From assembly GCF_029906645.1 (NCBI RefSeq), contig NZ_JARYGZ010000001.1, positions 2,227,208 to 2,291,207 of the forward strand: a DNA stretch of 64,000 nt. The letters are read 5' to 3'. The number at the start of each line of letters is the position of its first letter. The first letter of the stretch is position 1. Positions 39,974 through 49,682 of this stretch are shown piece after piece. The stretch comes from Sphingomonas oryzagri. Lineage in GTDB: Bacteria; Pseudomonadota; Alphaproteobacteria; Sphingomonadales; Sphingomonadaceae. A program made the translations under genes and the position numbers. A model generated the notes under the pieces. The model did not search any database. It saw only the letters and a program-made list of their open reading frames with translations, and was not told the DNA's origin.

Positions 39974-41378
39974 TCGGAGCCGCCGGAAAGCGGCCGGGCC
40001 GGGCCAGCCAGCCGTCGATATAATCGTAGGTGGTCTTCACCGTGTCGCCATAGGCCGAAGCCGGCTTCTCGCAGGTTTTGCATGGCGTATAGAGATGTGT
40101 TGCCCCCTCGACGAAGGCGATCGTCTTGTCCTTGCTCGCGGCGTGATCGTAGATCGTCTCGGCGGCGAGACCTTCCCAATGACCGGTCATGCCGATCGTC
40201 GCGAGGGGTACGGTGATGCCCTCGACATCGCCCGGCGGGCTGGCATAGGTCGATGTCCAGTCGATGCCGTGGATGGAACTCGCGTCATAGCCGAAGTCCG
40301 GCATGGTGCGGATCGCGTAGCTGCTCAGATAGTTTCGCACCGTCGTCTTGAGCGCACCCATCGCCATGGTTCGGGAAGGGTTCTGACGGCCTTCCGCCTT
40401 GCGGACCGAATAGATGATCTGGGTGGTGATCGATCCGTCCGGATGGATGAGTGGCCAGGCTTTCCGCGAATGGTGGAGGAGCGACGGGTCTTCCGAGAAC
40501 AGCCGGTTGCCGATGAAGCTGGCGCCCGCGACGATGAAGGGCTCGTCGTCGGCATAGTCGCCCTTGCCCGCCTCGATCAGCACGAGGCGCTGCTGGGCGA
40601 GCGCGACCAACCGGTTGTTGCGCGCACCCTCGGCGGCGAGGAATTTGCGCACGAAGGCCGGGCTGTAGTGCGCCCCTTTCTTCGCATAGCCGTTCGCCGG
40701 ATCGTACATGTCGAGCGCGGGATCGAGCCTCTGCCCGTTGCTGTCGTCGATCACCGCGGGGTCGACGCTGAGCAGCGTCATCTCCGCCTGGCCCCAATTG
40801 GCATCGGCCAGCACCACGCCGTCCGCCTTGGGCAGATCGGCGAGCGTGTCGGGGCATTGGTGGATCTTCTCCGGCCCCTGACAGGCCTTCACGCCGTTCT
40901 CGGCGATATCCTGATAGGCCGTCATGATCGTGGCGCCGCCGGAATGACCGAACAGCACCACCTTGTCTACGCCGGGATACCGGCGGAGGTAGGACACGCC
41001 CAGCCGCGCCTCCAGCAGCACGCGATCGAAGATGCCGTCGTCGAACGTGCCCGCCTTGCTGGAGCTATTGTTGGCGCACAGCACGCGATAGCCGCGCTTC
41101 GACAATTCGGTGCAGGCCGAGAAGGTGAGATAGTCGCCGCTGGCGTGCATGACGAAGAGCGCGATGTGGCTTTTCGGGCCGGGATCGACCGGCTCGTACA
41201 GCACGCCCGGCTCGCCGTTCCCGAGCGGCACGTAGCGCGCCTTCACGCCGTCGGGCAATGACTGCCGGGGCGGCGGCGGGTCCTTGGCCGGGCCGAACTG
41301 CGCCTGCACGGATGACGACATCGCGAGCGCCGCCCCGCCCGCCAGCGCCAGGGTCAGCAACCGCCTGAACTGGCGCAC
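39960..41378 (-). CDS. exported alpha/beta hydrolase
   Basis: 472 residues with a signal peptide (LLTLALAGGAALAMSSSVQA) and a Pro-rich start to the mature part. The hydrolase core has VVLFGHSGGATIMTAYQ with nucleophile Ser in GHSGG, an earlier 'HIALFVMHASGDYLTFSACT' oxyanion strand, and a late His in VEGATHLYTPCKTCEKPASA. Two close Cys (CKTC) in that loop are unusual. Probably a periplasmic esterase. It lies between two TonB receptors. Confidence 0.8.
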   Translation of the reverse strand: MRQFRRLLTLALAGGAALAMSSSVQAQFGPAKDPPPPRQSLPDGVKARYVPLGNGEPGVLYEPVDPGPKSHIALFVMHASGDYLTFSACTELSKRGYRVLCANNSSSKAGTFDDGIFDRVLLEARLGVSYLRRYPGVDKVVLFGHSGGATIMTAYQDIAENGVKACQGPEKIHQCPDTLADLPKADGVVLADANWGQAEMTLLSVDPAVIDDSNGQRLDPALDMYDPANGYAKKGAHYSPAFVRKFLAAEGARNNRLVALAQQRLVLIEAGKGDYADDEPFIVAGASFIGNRLFSEDPSLLHHSRKAWPLIHPDGSITTQIIYSVRKAEGRQNPSRTMAMGALKTTVRNYLSSYAIRTMPDFGYDASSIHGIDWTSTYASPPGDVEGITVPLATIGMTGHWEGLAAETIYDHAASKDKTIAFVEGATHLYTPCKTCEKPASAYGDTVKTTYDYIDGWLARPGRFPAAPISRR

Positions 41379-41432
41379 ATCAACTCTCCCACCAGCGACC
41401 GCGCCGTACGGGACGGCGCGGCCCTCGTTCGA

Positions 41433-43826
41433 TCAATATTTGACCGTGACGCGCCCGCCGAAGAAGCGCGGGTCGGACGCGCGCACGGTGGCGCTGTTCG
41501 TCGCGACGCCGATATTCTGCGGCGGCCCGAGCAGCTGCATCTTGTTCTCGATATTGTGAACGAAGCCCTCGACGCTGAGCTTGCCCGAGGCGGTGGTGTA
41601 GCCGACCGTCAGGTCGGTGCGCGTGAAAGACTTCTGCTTATATTGCTGCGGCAACAGCGAGTAGGCGCTGACGTCCTGCCCGAACGGATTGCCGTTTCCG
41701 GCGAAATCGCTGACCTTGTATCCGCCATTGTAGGTCGTGTTGACCCGCGCGTTGATCGTGGCGCCGCCCGCCAGGTTGAACTTGTGCTCCCACGATCCGC
41801 GCAAAGTGAAGCGCGGCAGCAGATCGAGCTCCTTGCCCTTGAAGTTGACCCGGGCGGCATAGATGAAACCGACGAAGGCATCGCCGCTATAATGGCCGCC
41901 TTGCAGCGACCAATCGAGGCCGAGCGTGTCGTTGCGGGTCGGGCGCCAGGTCAGCTCGTTCTCCCAGCCCGACATCTTCACCGGCACGATGGTGGTGTAG
42001 ATCAGCACCAGCGGCGCACCGCCGCCGACGAGGTTGGGCGTCAGGAAGGTGGCGCCGGTCAGCTGGAACTTCGAGTAATCGTAATAATAGACCGAGGTGT
42101 TGTATTGCAGGTTGGGCAGGATCTTGCCCTTGAAGCCGGCCTCGTAAGCGGTGAGGCTCTCCGGGCCATAGGGTGTCGAGCCGCTGCCCGGGTGCGTCGG
42201 ATCGACGTCGTTGAAGCTGCCCGGCTTGTAGCCGGTCGCGACGCTCGCATAGAGCATGTCGGCCGGCGTGATCTGATATTCGGCGCCGACCCGGTATGTG
42301 ATCTTGTGGCCCTTGAATTCGCCCGAATTGTTGAGGCCGCCGGTCGTGCAGAGGTTGAGCGGGCCGCACGGCGCACCGTCCGCGCCGAGGAAGGTGCCGC
42401 CGCCTGCGAACACGTCCGCCACGCGCGTCGCGTGATCCTGCGAGTAGCGCAGGCCGCCGGTCAGCTTCAGCGTGTCGGTCAGGTGGAAATTGACCTGCCC
42501 GAACACGCCCTTGCTGGTATGCTTGGTCGTGCCGATGATGACCGGGTTGGGCGCGTTGCAGCTCGGCGCGAGCGAAGGCGCGCAGGAATAGAGCGTCTGC
42601 CAGTTCTGGTCATGCTCCGGAATGTTCTCGTGATAGTAATTGGCCCCGACGACCCACTCGAAGCGACCCGGCGTGCTGTTCGAGAAGCGCACCTCCTGCG
42701 AATTGGTCGTGATGTGCGCGACATAATGCGACCAGAGATAATAATCCGCGCTGTGATCGTTGGGGTCGGCCGCAGTGCAGGACGAGCAGAAGCTTCCGGT
42801 CGAGTCGAGCTTGTTGTCGTCGGCCTTGAAATCGATATAGGCGCCGTCATAGGCGAAATGGACGGGGCCGAGATCTTGGTTGATCTCGCCGTTGATCACG
42901 TGAAAATGATCGTCGAGACTGCCGGCCATCGGGTTGTAATAGACCTGCCGCTCGGCCTTGGCGCTGCCGCTGAGATAATTGTTGTAGAGAACGCCGAAAT
43001 TGGCGCTGCCGGTCCCACCGATATGACCGAACGTGCCGGTGACGACGATGTTGCCGCTATCGGCATAGTTCCATTTGGCACTCAGGCGCGAGGTCCAGTT
43101 GTCCTCGTCGTTGAGTGCCGCCTGCTTGGGCGCGCCATCGGGCCGGCCAAGGACAGGATCAAGATAGCCGTCACGCTTGTTGACGTTCACCGCCGCGCGC
43201 ACCGCCAGCGTGCTGGTGATCGGCACGTTGACCATCGCGTTGAGACGGCGCGTATTGTAGTTGCCGTATTCGAACGATCCGAGCGCCTCGAATTGGTTCT
43301 TGGGCTTGGCGGTGATCACGTTGATCGCGCCGCCGGTGGAGCTCTTGCCGTAGAGCGTGCCCTGCGGACCGCGCAGCACCTCGACACGATCGAGATCGAA
43401 GAAAGCGAGGCCGATGATCTGCGGGCGGCCGATCGGTATGCCGTCGACGTTGAAGACGTTGCTCTGCTCACCCTTGCTGGTGACGTCGGTGGTCTGCACG
43501 CCGCGGATCGCGATGTTGACGCCTTGCGACGCGCTGCCGACCACCACCGACGGCGCGATGTTGGTCAGGTTGGCGACGCTGGTGACGCCCTCGTCCTGCA
43601 GCGTCTTGCCGGAGAAGACGCTGAGCGCGATCGGGGTCTTGGAGGCGGTGCTGGCCGTCTTCTGCGCCGTGACGATGATTTCCTGGCCGCCGCTGTCGGC
43701 GGTGGAAGATCCCGTCGATGGCGCCGGATTCGATTGCGCGGTCGCCGCCGTTGCGCCGAGCGCCGCGATCGCGAGGCACGCGGCCGACGACGCCCAGATG
43801 TTCCGATGCTTCAAAATCCCCTCCAT
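41433..43826 (-). CDS. TonB-dependent receptor (second)
   Basis: About 797 residues from ATG 43826; a TTG thirteen bases on, preceded by GGAGGGG, would give a cleaner signal peptide (KHRNIWASSAACLAIAALGA). No STN domain: the mature protein goes from a short Ser/Gly linker to GQEIIVTAQKTASTASKTPI, the TonB-box/plug entry. Plug motif is VEVLRGPQGTLYGKSSTGGA; the barrel ends SDPRFFGGRVTVKY. It shares the YYYDYSKFQLTG strand with the other two receptors here. It is downstream of the tannase/PepSY operon on the same strand. Confidence 0.9.
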   Translation of the reverse strand: MEGILKHRNIWASSAACLAIAALGATAATAQSNPAPSTGSSTADSGGQEIIVTAQKTASTASKTPIALSVFSGKTLQDEGVTSVANLTNIAPSVVVGSASQGVNIAIRGVQTTDVTSKGEQSNVFNVDGIPIGRPQIIGLAFFDLDRVEVLRGPQGTLYGKSSTGGAINVITAKPKNQFEALGSFEYGNYNTRRLNAMVNVPITSTLAVRAAVNVNKRDGYLDPVLGRPDGAPKQAALNDEDNWTSRLSAKWNYADSGNIVVTGTFGHIGGTGSANFGVLYNNYLSGSAKAERQVYYNPMAGSLDDHFHVINGEINQDLGPVHFAYDGAYIDFKADDNKLDSTGSFCSSCTAADPNDHSADYYLWSHYVAHITTNSQEVRFSNSTPGRFEWVVGANYYHENIPEHDQNWQTLYSCAPSLAPSCNAPNPVIIGTTKHTSKGVFGQVNFHLTDTLKLTGGLRYSQDHATRVADVFAGGGTFLGADGAPCGPLNLCTTGGLNNSGEFKGHKITYRVGAEYQITPADMLYASVATGYKPGSFNDVDPTHPGSGSTPYGPESLTAYEAGFKGKILPNLQYNTSVYYYDYSKFQLTGATFLTPNLVGGGAPLVLIYTTIVPVKMSGWENELTWRPTRNDTLGLDWSLQGGHYSGDAFVGFIYAARVNFKGKELDLLPRFTLRGSWEHKFNLAGGATINARVNTTYNGGYKVSDFAGNGNPFGQDVSAYSLLPQQYKQKSFTRTDLTVGYTTASGKLSVEGFVHNIENKMQLLGPPQNIGVATNSATVRASDPRFFGGRVTVKY

Positions 43827-43995
43827 CTGCTTCTCGTTCTGGAGCGGGCGGCTGGTTCCCGTATCGGAAACTCGCAAACGTCCCGGCCCTCACGGAGATG
43901 ATGCTTGGGGTGGAAGCGTCCTCCATCGCCGATCGAAGAATTTTGCGCGTAGCCGCAAAAAGGGATGAAATAGTCGCAAAGGAAAACGGGTCAGG

Positions 43996-45063
43996 TCATC
44001 GCGCGGGAGGCGCCGCGTAGACATAGCGCCACGACCAGCTCTGCTCCGCGCCCGGCGCGACGTCGATCGCCACGAACGGCTCGACCGCCACGGCACGGCG
44101 GATCGACCAGAATGCGGTGCGGACCAGCGGCACATCCGCCTGCATGGTGATGCTCGCGCCGTTCGCGCCTTCGACCCGGAATCGATCCGCCGACGAGTGC
44201 GGATCGCCCGGCAGCGGCGGAAGCTGCACGCGGTCACCGGCCGCGAGCGGGCGCAGGTAGCGCAGATCGGCGCCGTCCAGCGCCGCCAGTCGCGGGTCCG
44301 ATACCGGCCCCGCCGCCGGATAGGGGAAGTGGACGCGCACGCCCGGGCCGATTTCCGCCCCGTCGAACCGCGCGAAATTGTGGGTGTAGACCTGCGTTTT
44401 GATCGGCCGGGTGCCGATGTTGCGCAGCCGGTGCGCGATGATCATCACGCCGCCGGGAAGCAGGCGGATGGTCTTGCGATACTCGTAGCCGTAACCGACG
44501 GCGTCGGGCGCGAGCCGCTGCGTGAAGACGATCCGGTCCGATCCCCGCCAAATTCGCCACCGGCCGCCGTCGACGATGTCGTAGGCGGCGAAATGATCGT
44601 AGGGCCGATCGTCCGGCTTGCGCAGGCGCCCCACCCCGATCTTGATGAAGGTGCCGCCGGCCGGCGTCGTGTCATAGCCCGGCACCGTCTCCCCGTCCCG
44701 GTTGGCGAATTCCTCCGCCGGCCCGGTGGCCGCGTTACGCGGGCCGACGATCACCCCGTCGGGACCGTCGACGAAATCCCTGACGCCGGGATCGACGCCA
44801 TCCGCCCAGAGCCCGTAGAAATCGGCGGAGCCACGCGTCACGTCGGTGATCATCCCCGACCAGTCGAAGCGGGTGCTCCGGTAGAAGCCCCGCGCCGGAT
44901 CGGGCAGCGCGATCGTGACGCCGAGGTTTCCCTTGCGGATCGTCACCTTGGGCGCCGCGGCCAGGATCGGCGCCAGGGGCGTGACGGCATCCGACTGGGG
45001 CGCCGGGGCGGCGGCGATCAGGAGAGCGGCGGCGATGGCCCGATAGCCCGACCAATGCTTCAC
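43996..45063 (-). CDS. exported mutarotase-like hypothetical protein
   Basis: 355 residues from GTG 45063, which has GAGGAGGGG just upstream; an ATG at 45078 overlaps the PepSY stop but leaves an unlikely leader. Signal peptide AAALLIAAAPAPQSDA. The body is beta-rich with conserved stretches GFYRSTRFDWSGMITDVTRG, GTFIKIGVGRLRKPDDRPYD and YRKTIRLLPGGVMIIAHRL, resembling galactose-mutarotase-like sugar-binding proteins. It may bind or epimerise a sugar released from glycosidic aromatic esters (inference). Confidence 0.7.
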   Translation of the reverse strand: MKHWSGYRAIAAALLIAAAPAPQSDAVTPLAPILAAAPKVTIRKGNLGVTIALPDPARGFYRSTRFDWSGMITDVTRGSADFYGLWADGVDPGVRDFVDGPDGVIVGPRNAATGPAEEFANRDGETVPGYDTTPAGGTFIKIGVGRLRKPDDRPYDHFAAYDIVDGGRWRIWRGSDRIVFTQRLAPDAVGYGYEYRKTIRLLPGGVMIIAHRLRNIGTRPIKTQVYTHNFARFDGAEIGPGVRVHFPYPAAGPVSDPRLAALDGADLRYLRPLAAGDRVQLPPLPGDPHSSADRFRVEGANGASITMQADVPLVRTAFWSIRRAVAVEPFVAIDVAPGAEQSWSWRYVYAAPPAR

Positions 45064-45074
45064 GACACCCCTCC

Positions 45075-46337
45075 TCATTTCCAGAACAGCGCCTTGCGGC
45101 CGGAACTGGCGCGCTTTCGCCACATCTGAACGTACATCCACAGCCCCGACACGGAGAGGAACACGAGCGAGAGCCCCGCCAGCAGGTCGAGAAACTCGGC
45201 TGGCAAACCAAGCAGCTCGCCGGAATGGAAATGCTTGACCAATTCGTGGACGTGCAGCCCGAACGGGAACGGGCTCGGCGGATAGAGCGGCGAATCCAGC
45301 CTCTGCTCGGTACCCGTCGCGACATTGTAGACATGCTGCTGCGTCGGCACGGTCGCGGTGACCACCACCCCTTCCAACTGCCCGAACCAGATACGGGCGC
45401 GGACGAGGCGGATGGGCGTCGCGGCCTGGTCCGCCCGGAACAGGTGGAGCGCCGTCGCTATCGCGGTTTGCGCCTGTGCTTCGGTGATCGCCAGGCTCTC
45501 GGGCGGCGGCCGATGCCGGTGGAAGGTCGCCCACGAGCTCTCGAACCCGAGCCACGTCCCGCTCGCGGCGACGAGGATCAGCAGGATCGCGGCGACGATC
45601 GAGACCGATCGGTGCAGCGATCGCCACATGTCGCTCGTCGTCCAGAACAATTGCGGCTTCTTCAGCTTCCTGCGCTGCCGGAGCAGGCGGAAATACATCA
45701 CCAGCCCCGTCACGATCAGCACCCAGAGCGCGATGCCGGCCAGCAGCTCGACATAGACGCCGGGCACGTCGCGGGTGCCGAAGAAGCCCGGCCCCCAGAA
45801 ACGGTGCCATTGCTTGAGCGACTGGCGAAACGAGGCGGGCGGATAGGCGCCGCGCACGTCCATCGCCGCGACCTGCCCGCCCGTCGCTACGTCGAAGGCC
45901 GAAGCCGCGAGCGGCGTTCCGAAACGGCGGGGATCGGGCGGAGCATCCGGATCGGGATAGGCCACCTGCCCCACCGCCCTGCCATTCACCATGCGAAGCT
46001 CGACGAACGCCGGGATCGTGCCCGGCTTCGCCTTGCGGAAGGCGGCCATGGTCGTATCGACCGCCTTTCCGCTATCCAGGCCGGGCGGCAATGCGGCGGC
46101 GCCCCAATCCCCCATCGTCACCGCCGAGTAGAAGCCGTTGCCGAACCGCCCTTCGTTGACCGACTGCATCACCGCGCTGGATTCGGGCTTGCCCGACAGG
46201 ATCGCGCCGAGATCGAGCAACTGGATCGCGCTCCCCGTCACGCCGACATACAGCATGACCAGGCATGCCACCGCCGACAGCACACGGTGAACCGTGCGGA
46301 TCTCGATCGGCCGCCGGGCCGGCTTCGCGCGGTTCAC
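45075..46337 (-). CDS. PepSY-associated membrane protein
   Basis: 420 residues from GTG 46337, chosen because it overlaps the tannase stop as GTGA; ATG 46382 is the alternative. Four membrane helices (VHRVLSAVACLVMLYVG, YVELLAGIALWVLIVTGLVM, SIVAAILLILVAASGTWLG, EFLDLLAGLSLVFLSVSGLW) surround periplasmic PepSY-like segments, with His residues (TVHR, SLHRSV, GLHVHEL) at membrane edges typical of haem or metal reductase-like PiuB/PepSY_TM proteins. A role in reducing chelated iron is possible (inference). Confidence 0.85.
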   Translation of the reverse strand: MNRAKPARRPIEIRTVHRVLSAVACLVMLYVGVTGSAIQLLDLGAILSGKPESSAVMQSVNEGRFGNGFYSAVTMGDWGAAALPPGLDSGKAVDTTMAAFRKAKPGTIPAFVELRMVNGRAVGQVAYPDPDAPPDPRRFGTPLAASAFDVATGGQVAAMDVRGAYPPASFRQSLKQWHRFWGPGFFGTRDVPGVYVELLAGIALWVLIVTGLVMYFRLLRQRRKLKKPQLFWTTSDMWRSLHRSVSIVAAILLILVAASGTWLGFESSWATFHRHRPPPESLAITEAQAQTAIATALHLFRADQAATPIRLVRARIWFGQLEGVVVTATVPTQQHVYNVATGTEQRLDSPLYPPSPFPFGLHVHELVKHFHSGELLGLPAEFLDLLAGLSLVFLSVSGLWMYVQMWRKRASSGRKALFWK

Positions 46338-48052
46338 TGCGTGGAACGGCACTGGAGTGCGGTCGCGGTCGCGGAGCACCATTTCATGTGCCCGGGCGTG
46401 TAGAATTTCGCGCCCGGCCAATCCCACAATGTTGCCGGAGCGGGGCGCGCCGGCCCCTTCACCCAGTTGGCCGCGTCGCGCACGTCCCCCTTGCCGGTGT
46501 AGCGCGCGGTGTAGGGGTAGGGGAAAATGGGCCGCGTCAGATCGGACACGGTCCCGTCCTGCGGCCGCCCGTCCGGCCCCTGCGGCACATGGACGCCCGC
46601 CAGCGCGCCGGGCGCGACGCCGCGCTCGACCCACGCCATCAGCGGCAACAGCAGATTGCGGATCACCGGCCCGTCGCCGCCACCGCAATGATAGACGCCG
46701 GGCAGCAGGTAGAAGCGCGCGAAGCCGTCCACCGCCTTCGGCCCCATCTGCCGCTGCAGCGCCAGATAATAGAGGATGGTCTGCTGTGGCAGGACGTTGG
46801 TGTCGCCGAGCGACATGAACAGCATCAGCTTGTGGCCCGCCTTGGCGAAACCGGACAGATCCGGATTGGTGCCGTCATGCAGCGGACTGAGCGCAGTGGT
46901 GGCGTCAAAGGTCGCCTGGTCGAAGCGCAGATCGGACAGCCGCCACGTCGCGGGCAGCGCTGGCAGGCTGTAATGCGATCGGATCGCCCGCTCGGTGGCG
47001 AGGCGGTCCTCGTCGGGGCCGCCGAAACGCGCGCCGGGGACGACGGTGGCCGTCCATGCGAGTTCCGATCCGGGCATCACGCCGCCCGGCGTCAATCGAT
47101 GCCCCGCCGCGTCGTGCGCGCCGCGATACAGTTCCTCCGCGACATGCACCTGCGCCGGCGTGAGGCAGGATGCCGGATTCTCGCCCGGCCTGCATTCGAT
47201 CGCGGCGAGCGCCGGGTGGCAGGAGAAGGGATCGGAGACGATGCCGTCCTTCGCGCCGTCCGCCGCGTCGCACTGGTCGAGCACCGCCTTGTGCAGGATG
47301 GGCAGCTTGTCCATCGTCAGGATCGCCGCGCCGTCGGGCCCGGTGTTGGTTCTGACGCCCCAGGCGTGGAACAGGCCGTTGTTCATGGTCGTGTTGAGCG
47401 GCGGGCAGCCCGCGCCGATCCCGTCGAAATCGCCGGGGAAGCGCTGCGCCTCGATCATGCCCTCGCGCCCGGGGTTGGAGCAGGCGTTCCAGTAGGAGAA
47501 GCGTGGGCCCTGTCCGTAATATCGGGCGATCAGCGCCTTGGCCGCCAGCACCTGGAGATGCATGCCGCGATATCCGGCATTAACGTGCGCCCGATAATCG
47601 TTGGCGAAGACATCCTCATTCTGCCGCCGGCCGAGATCCTCCCATGAAACCGTCGCGAACCGCGAGAGATCGATGCCGGGCGCCGCCTGCGCGCCCGGCC
47701 CTCCGCCGAAGAGAAGCCGCTGGGTCCATATCCGGGCCGGCAGTCGCAGCTCGAAGCGGGCATAATCATCCACGACGACATGGACGTCGCAATAGGCCGA
47801 TGGTGCCTGATCATCGGCGATCGTGGCATCGGCCACGACGGTTTTGGCCCCCACCGACCGGGAGACATCCGCCGAACGGAGCGAAGCGCAGTCCACCGCG
47901 GCGGGCACCGCCGGCAGCGCCAAGGGTTGCGCGTCCGCCGGTGTCGCGCTCCGCTTCGGTGGCGCGACGTTTGCCGGGACGCTCAGGCCGAGGCAGGCCG
48001 CGATGCACAGAAGCTTGCCCAGGCCTCGTCCGAGCCGGATACGATCGATCAT
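46334..48052 (-). CDS. tannase/feruloyl esterase family protein, altered nucleophile elbow
   Basis: 572 residues with signal peptide (LLCIAACLGLSVPANVAP). It has the tannase family layout: early Cys (VDCASL), 'RYYGQGPRFSYWNACSNPGR', AGCPPLNTTMNN, CLTPAQVHVAEELYRGA and YHCGGGDGP at the end. The Cys-Ser (191-192) and His-Cys pair of the family disulfide are present. The elbow is ACSNPG, not the usual GCS(T/D)GG, so both conserved glycines are replaced. Probably a periplasmic ester hydrolase, though activity on gallate or ferulate esters is uncertain. First gene of an operon with PepSY and the mutarotase-like gene. Confidence 0.85.
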   Translation of the reverse strand: MIDRIRLGRGLGKLLCIAACLGLSVPANVAPPKRSATPADAQPLALPAVPAAVDCASLRSADVSRSVGAKTVVADATIADDQAPSAYCDVHVVVDDYARFELRLPARIWTQRLLFGGGPGAQAAPGIDLSRFATVSWEDLGRRQNEDVFANDYRAHVNAGYRGMHLQVLAAKALIARYYGQGPRFSYWNACSNPGREGMIEAQRFPGDFDGIGAGCPPLNTTMNNGLFHAWGVRTNTGPDGAAILTMDKLPILHKAVLDQCDAADGAKDGIVSDPFSCHPALAAIECRPGENPASCLTPAQVHVAEELYRGAHDAAGHRLTPGGVMPGSELAWTATVVPGARFGGPDEDRLATERAIRSHYSLPALPATWRLSDLRFDQATFDATTALSPLHDGTNPDLSGFAKAGHKLMLFMSLGDTNVLPQQTILYYLALQRQMGPKAVDGFARFYLLPGVYHCGGGDGPVIRNLLLPLMAWVERGVAPGALAGVHVPQGPDGRPQDGTVSDLTRPIFPYPYTARYTGKGDVRDAANWVKGPARPAPATLWDWPGAKFYTPGHMKWCSATATALQCRSTQ

Positions 48053-48118
48053 GCGAATACCTCAAATGATGTCCGTCGGCGGGCCCTCGAACAGGCCCGA
48101 AAAGGATCCTGGAAAAGT

Positions 48119-48748
48119 TCAGAAGTCGCCCAGATGCGCCTGAATCCGAGCGATCCCATCACGCGCGCATTTCTCCTCGACATGGGCCGAGGCGCCGCTG
48201 GTCGCGATCGCGCCGATGATCGTGCCATCCCGCATGATGGGTACGCCGCCGGGAAGCAGCGCCATGTTGGGCTTCACGCGGGACATCAAGGACGGCTGTG
48301 TTTCGAGTTTCTGGCGAAACTCGAGGGTCGACATACCGAGCCCGACGACCGCTACCGCCTTGTGCATCGCCATGAACACGCCGTTCGGGCGGGCTCCGGG
48401 CGGGGCCAGCGCTGCCCGCAGATTGCCCGCGCCGTCGGTGATCGCGACGGCGACGGTATAACCGTCCGCCGCACAGGATTTCACCGCCGCCTCGGCGGCC
48501 TGAGCAGCGAGATCCGCGCCGGGACCTGAAGACCTGATCGCCTGCCCAGTCGCTGGATGCGGATTCCTGCCGGCGGGTGGTCCGAGCGGGACCCGAAGCT
48601 GGTCACTTTGCGACAGGTCGAAATAATCCCCCGGAAGCGCCTGCGCACTGCTAGGGATTTCGACGGGATGGTGACCATCCTGCGCCTGCGCGAATGCGAT
48701 GACCGGCATCGCGACCACGGTTATTGCGAGCATGGCACAAATGCGCAT
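48119..48748 (-). CDS. exported GlcG/HbpS-family haem-binding-like protein
   Basis: 209 residues from ATG 48748 (GAAGGAGG upstream). Signal peptide (MLAITVVAMPVIAFAQA). The GlcG/HbpS (DUF336) fold is seen as AAVKSCAADGYTVAVAITDG, AMHKAVAVVGLGMSTLEF and LPGGVPIMRDGTIIGAIATS, with CARDGIARI at the end. Family members bind haem or cofactors and often accompany oxidoreductase or aromatic loci. It is 66 bases upstream of the tannase gene on the same strand, so probably the operon leader. Confidence 0.85.
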   Translation of the reverse strand: MRICAMLAITVVAMPVIAFAQAQDGHHPVEIPSSAQALPGDYFDLSQSDQLRVPLGPPAGRNPHPATGQAIRSSGPGADLAAQAAEAAVKSCAADGYTVAVAITDGAGNLRAALAPPGARPNGVFMAMHKAVAVVGLGMSTLEFRQKLETQPSLMSRVKPNMALLPGGVPIMRDGTIIGAIATSGASAHVEEKCARDGIARIQAHLGDF

Positions 48749-49045
48749 CGGTTCCTCCTTCACGGCAATGTCCCCGCATCGGCAGTGGTTCGCGTGAACC
48801 ACGGCTTCGCATCTTGCCTTTCCACAAGTCATAGATGCTTGGCCGCCGCCGAACCTCCATCCGGTGTGCTGGTCGGTCGGTCGAATTGCATGTGTGCTTC
48901 GATGGTTGCATCCCAAGAAGCACGAGGAGCGCTGCCACGTAGCGGTCTACACAAGCGCAATGGCAGCAATCGGGAAATGTTAAGAAGGCCGTTAATGTCT
49001 GGCATTGGGGCGAGCGGACCGGCCTGAGCCGGCCCGAGCCGTTCG

Positions 49046-49195
49046 TCATTTCGCGATGAAATCGAACAGATCGGAGTTGATGACATCCTCATGGGTCTCG
49101 GGCATGCCGTGCGGAAAGCGGGCCGGTAGAACGAGAGTGTGCCCTTTGCGCAGCCTCTCGGTGGCCCATCCGATTTCCCGACTTCTTCACCTGAG
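49046..49195 (-). pseudogene. C-terminal remnant of an alpha/beta hydrolase
   Basis: The minus-strand frame ending at 49046 reads WATERLRKGHTLVLPARFPH, then GMPETHEDVINSDLFDFIAK. This is the catalytic-His tail of haloperoxidase-type alpha/beta hydrolases (PHG..TH..N.DL..F). An in-frame stop upstream shows the rest of the gene is gone. Next to it is a run of 14 G. Confidence 0.65.
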
Positions 49196-49210
49196 TAAAA
49201 CGCTAACCTT

Positions 49211-49224
49211 GGGGGGGGGGGGGG
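49211..49224. repeat. homopolymer of 14 G
   Basis: An uninterrupted G14 tract on the plus strand in the intergenic scar beside the hydrolase remnant. Such tracts slip easily in replication and in sequencing. No gene start lies close enough to suggest phase variation. Confidence 0.8.
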
Positions 49225-49307
49225 ATTGTAAATCGAAAGGCCGCTATTGAGCGACATCTACTAGGTGATCGCGACCAGTTCACAGTATCCGAGGCCTCGC
49301 CAGAGGC

Positions 49308-49660
49308 TCAGACGTCGGCCCAGCGTCTCATGAGATTGTGATAGATGCCTGTCAGCCGAATGATCCTAGGGGCCCCCTGCCCCTTCTCCGCTGCCAAGTC
49401 CTGGATCGTACAATCGAGATCGAAAAGCGTCCGCCGCGCTTCAGTCTCCCGAATCATACTCTGAATCCAGAAGAAGGACGCGAGCCTAACGCCGGACGTC
49501 ACCGGCGTGACGTGGTGGAGGCTCGAAGCCGGATAGAGGATCAAGTCACCCGCGGCCAGCTTGGCCCGCTCGACGCCAAAATGCCCCTCAACGACGAGCT
49601 CTCCTCCATCGTAGCTTTCCGGATCTGACAGGAAGAGGGTCGCGGAAAGATCGCCGGCAC
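49308..49660 (-). pseudogene. PKHD-type 2OG-Fe(II) hydroxylase (PiuC-like), 5'-truncated
   Basis: The C-terminal ~115 residues are preserved: [40 protein letters not shown] and [17 protein letters not shown], ending [15 protein letters not shown]. This carries the distal Fe-binding His and the 2OG-binding Arg. The N-terminal half with the HxD motif is missing: upstream of about 49660 the DNA belongs to the ApbE gene in the opposite direction. The residual frame continues to 49781 but is not family-like. Inactive remnant. Confidence 0.75.
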
Positions 49661-49682
49661 CGCGCTCGGCACCGGGTGGCGC

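Noticed and set aside
41556-43901. Very long plus-strand open frame antisense to the second TonB receptor
   Set aside because: Its product is low-complexity and rich in Arg, Ala and Val. The minus-strand frame is a textbook receptor.
49205-49228. G14 tract as a phase-variable promoter
   Set aside because: It lies in a scar between gene remnants and is not placed at the start or promoter of an intact gene.
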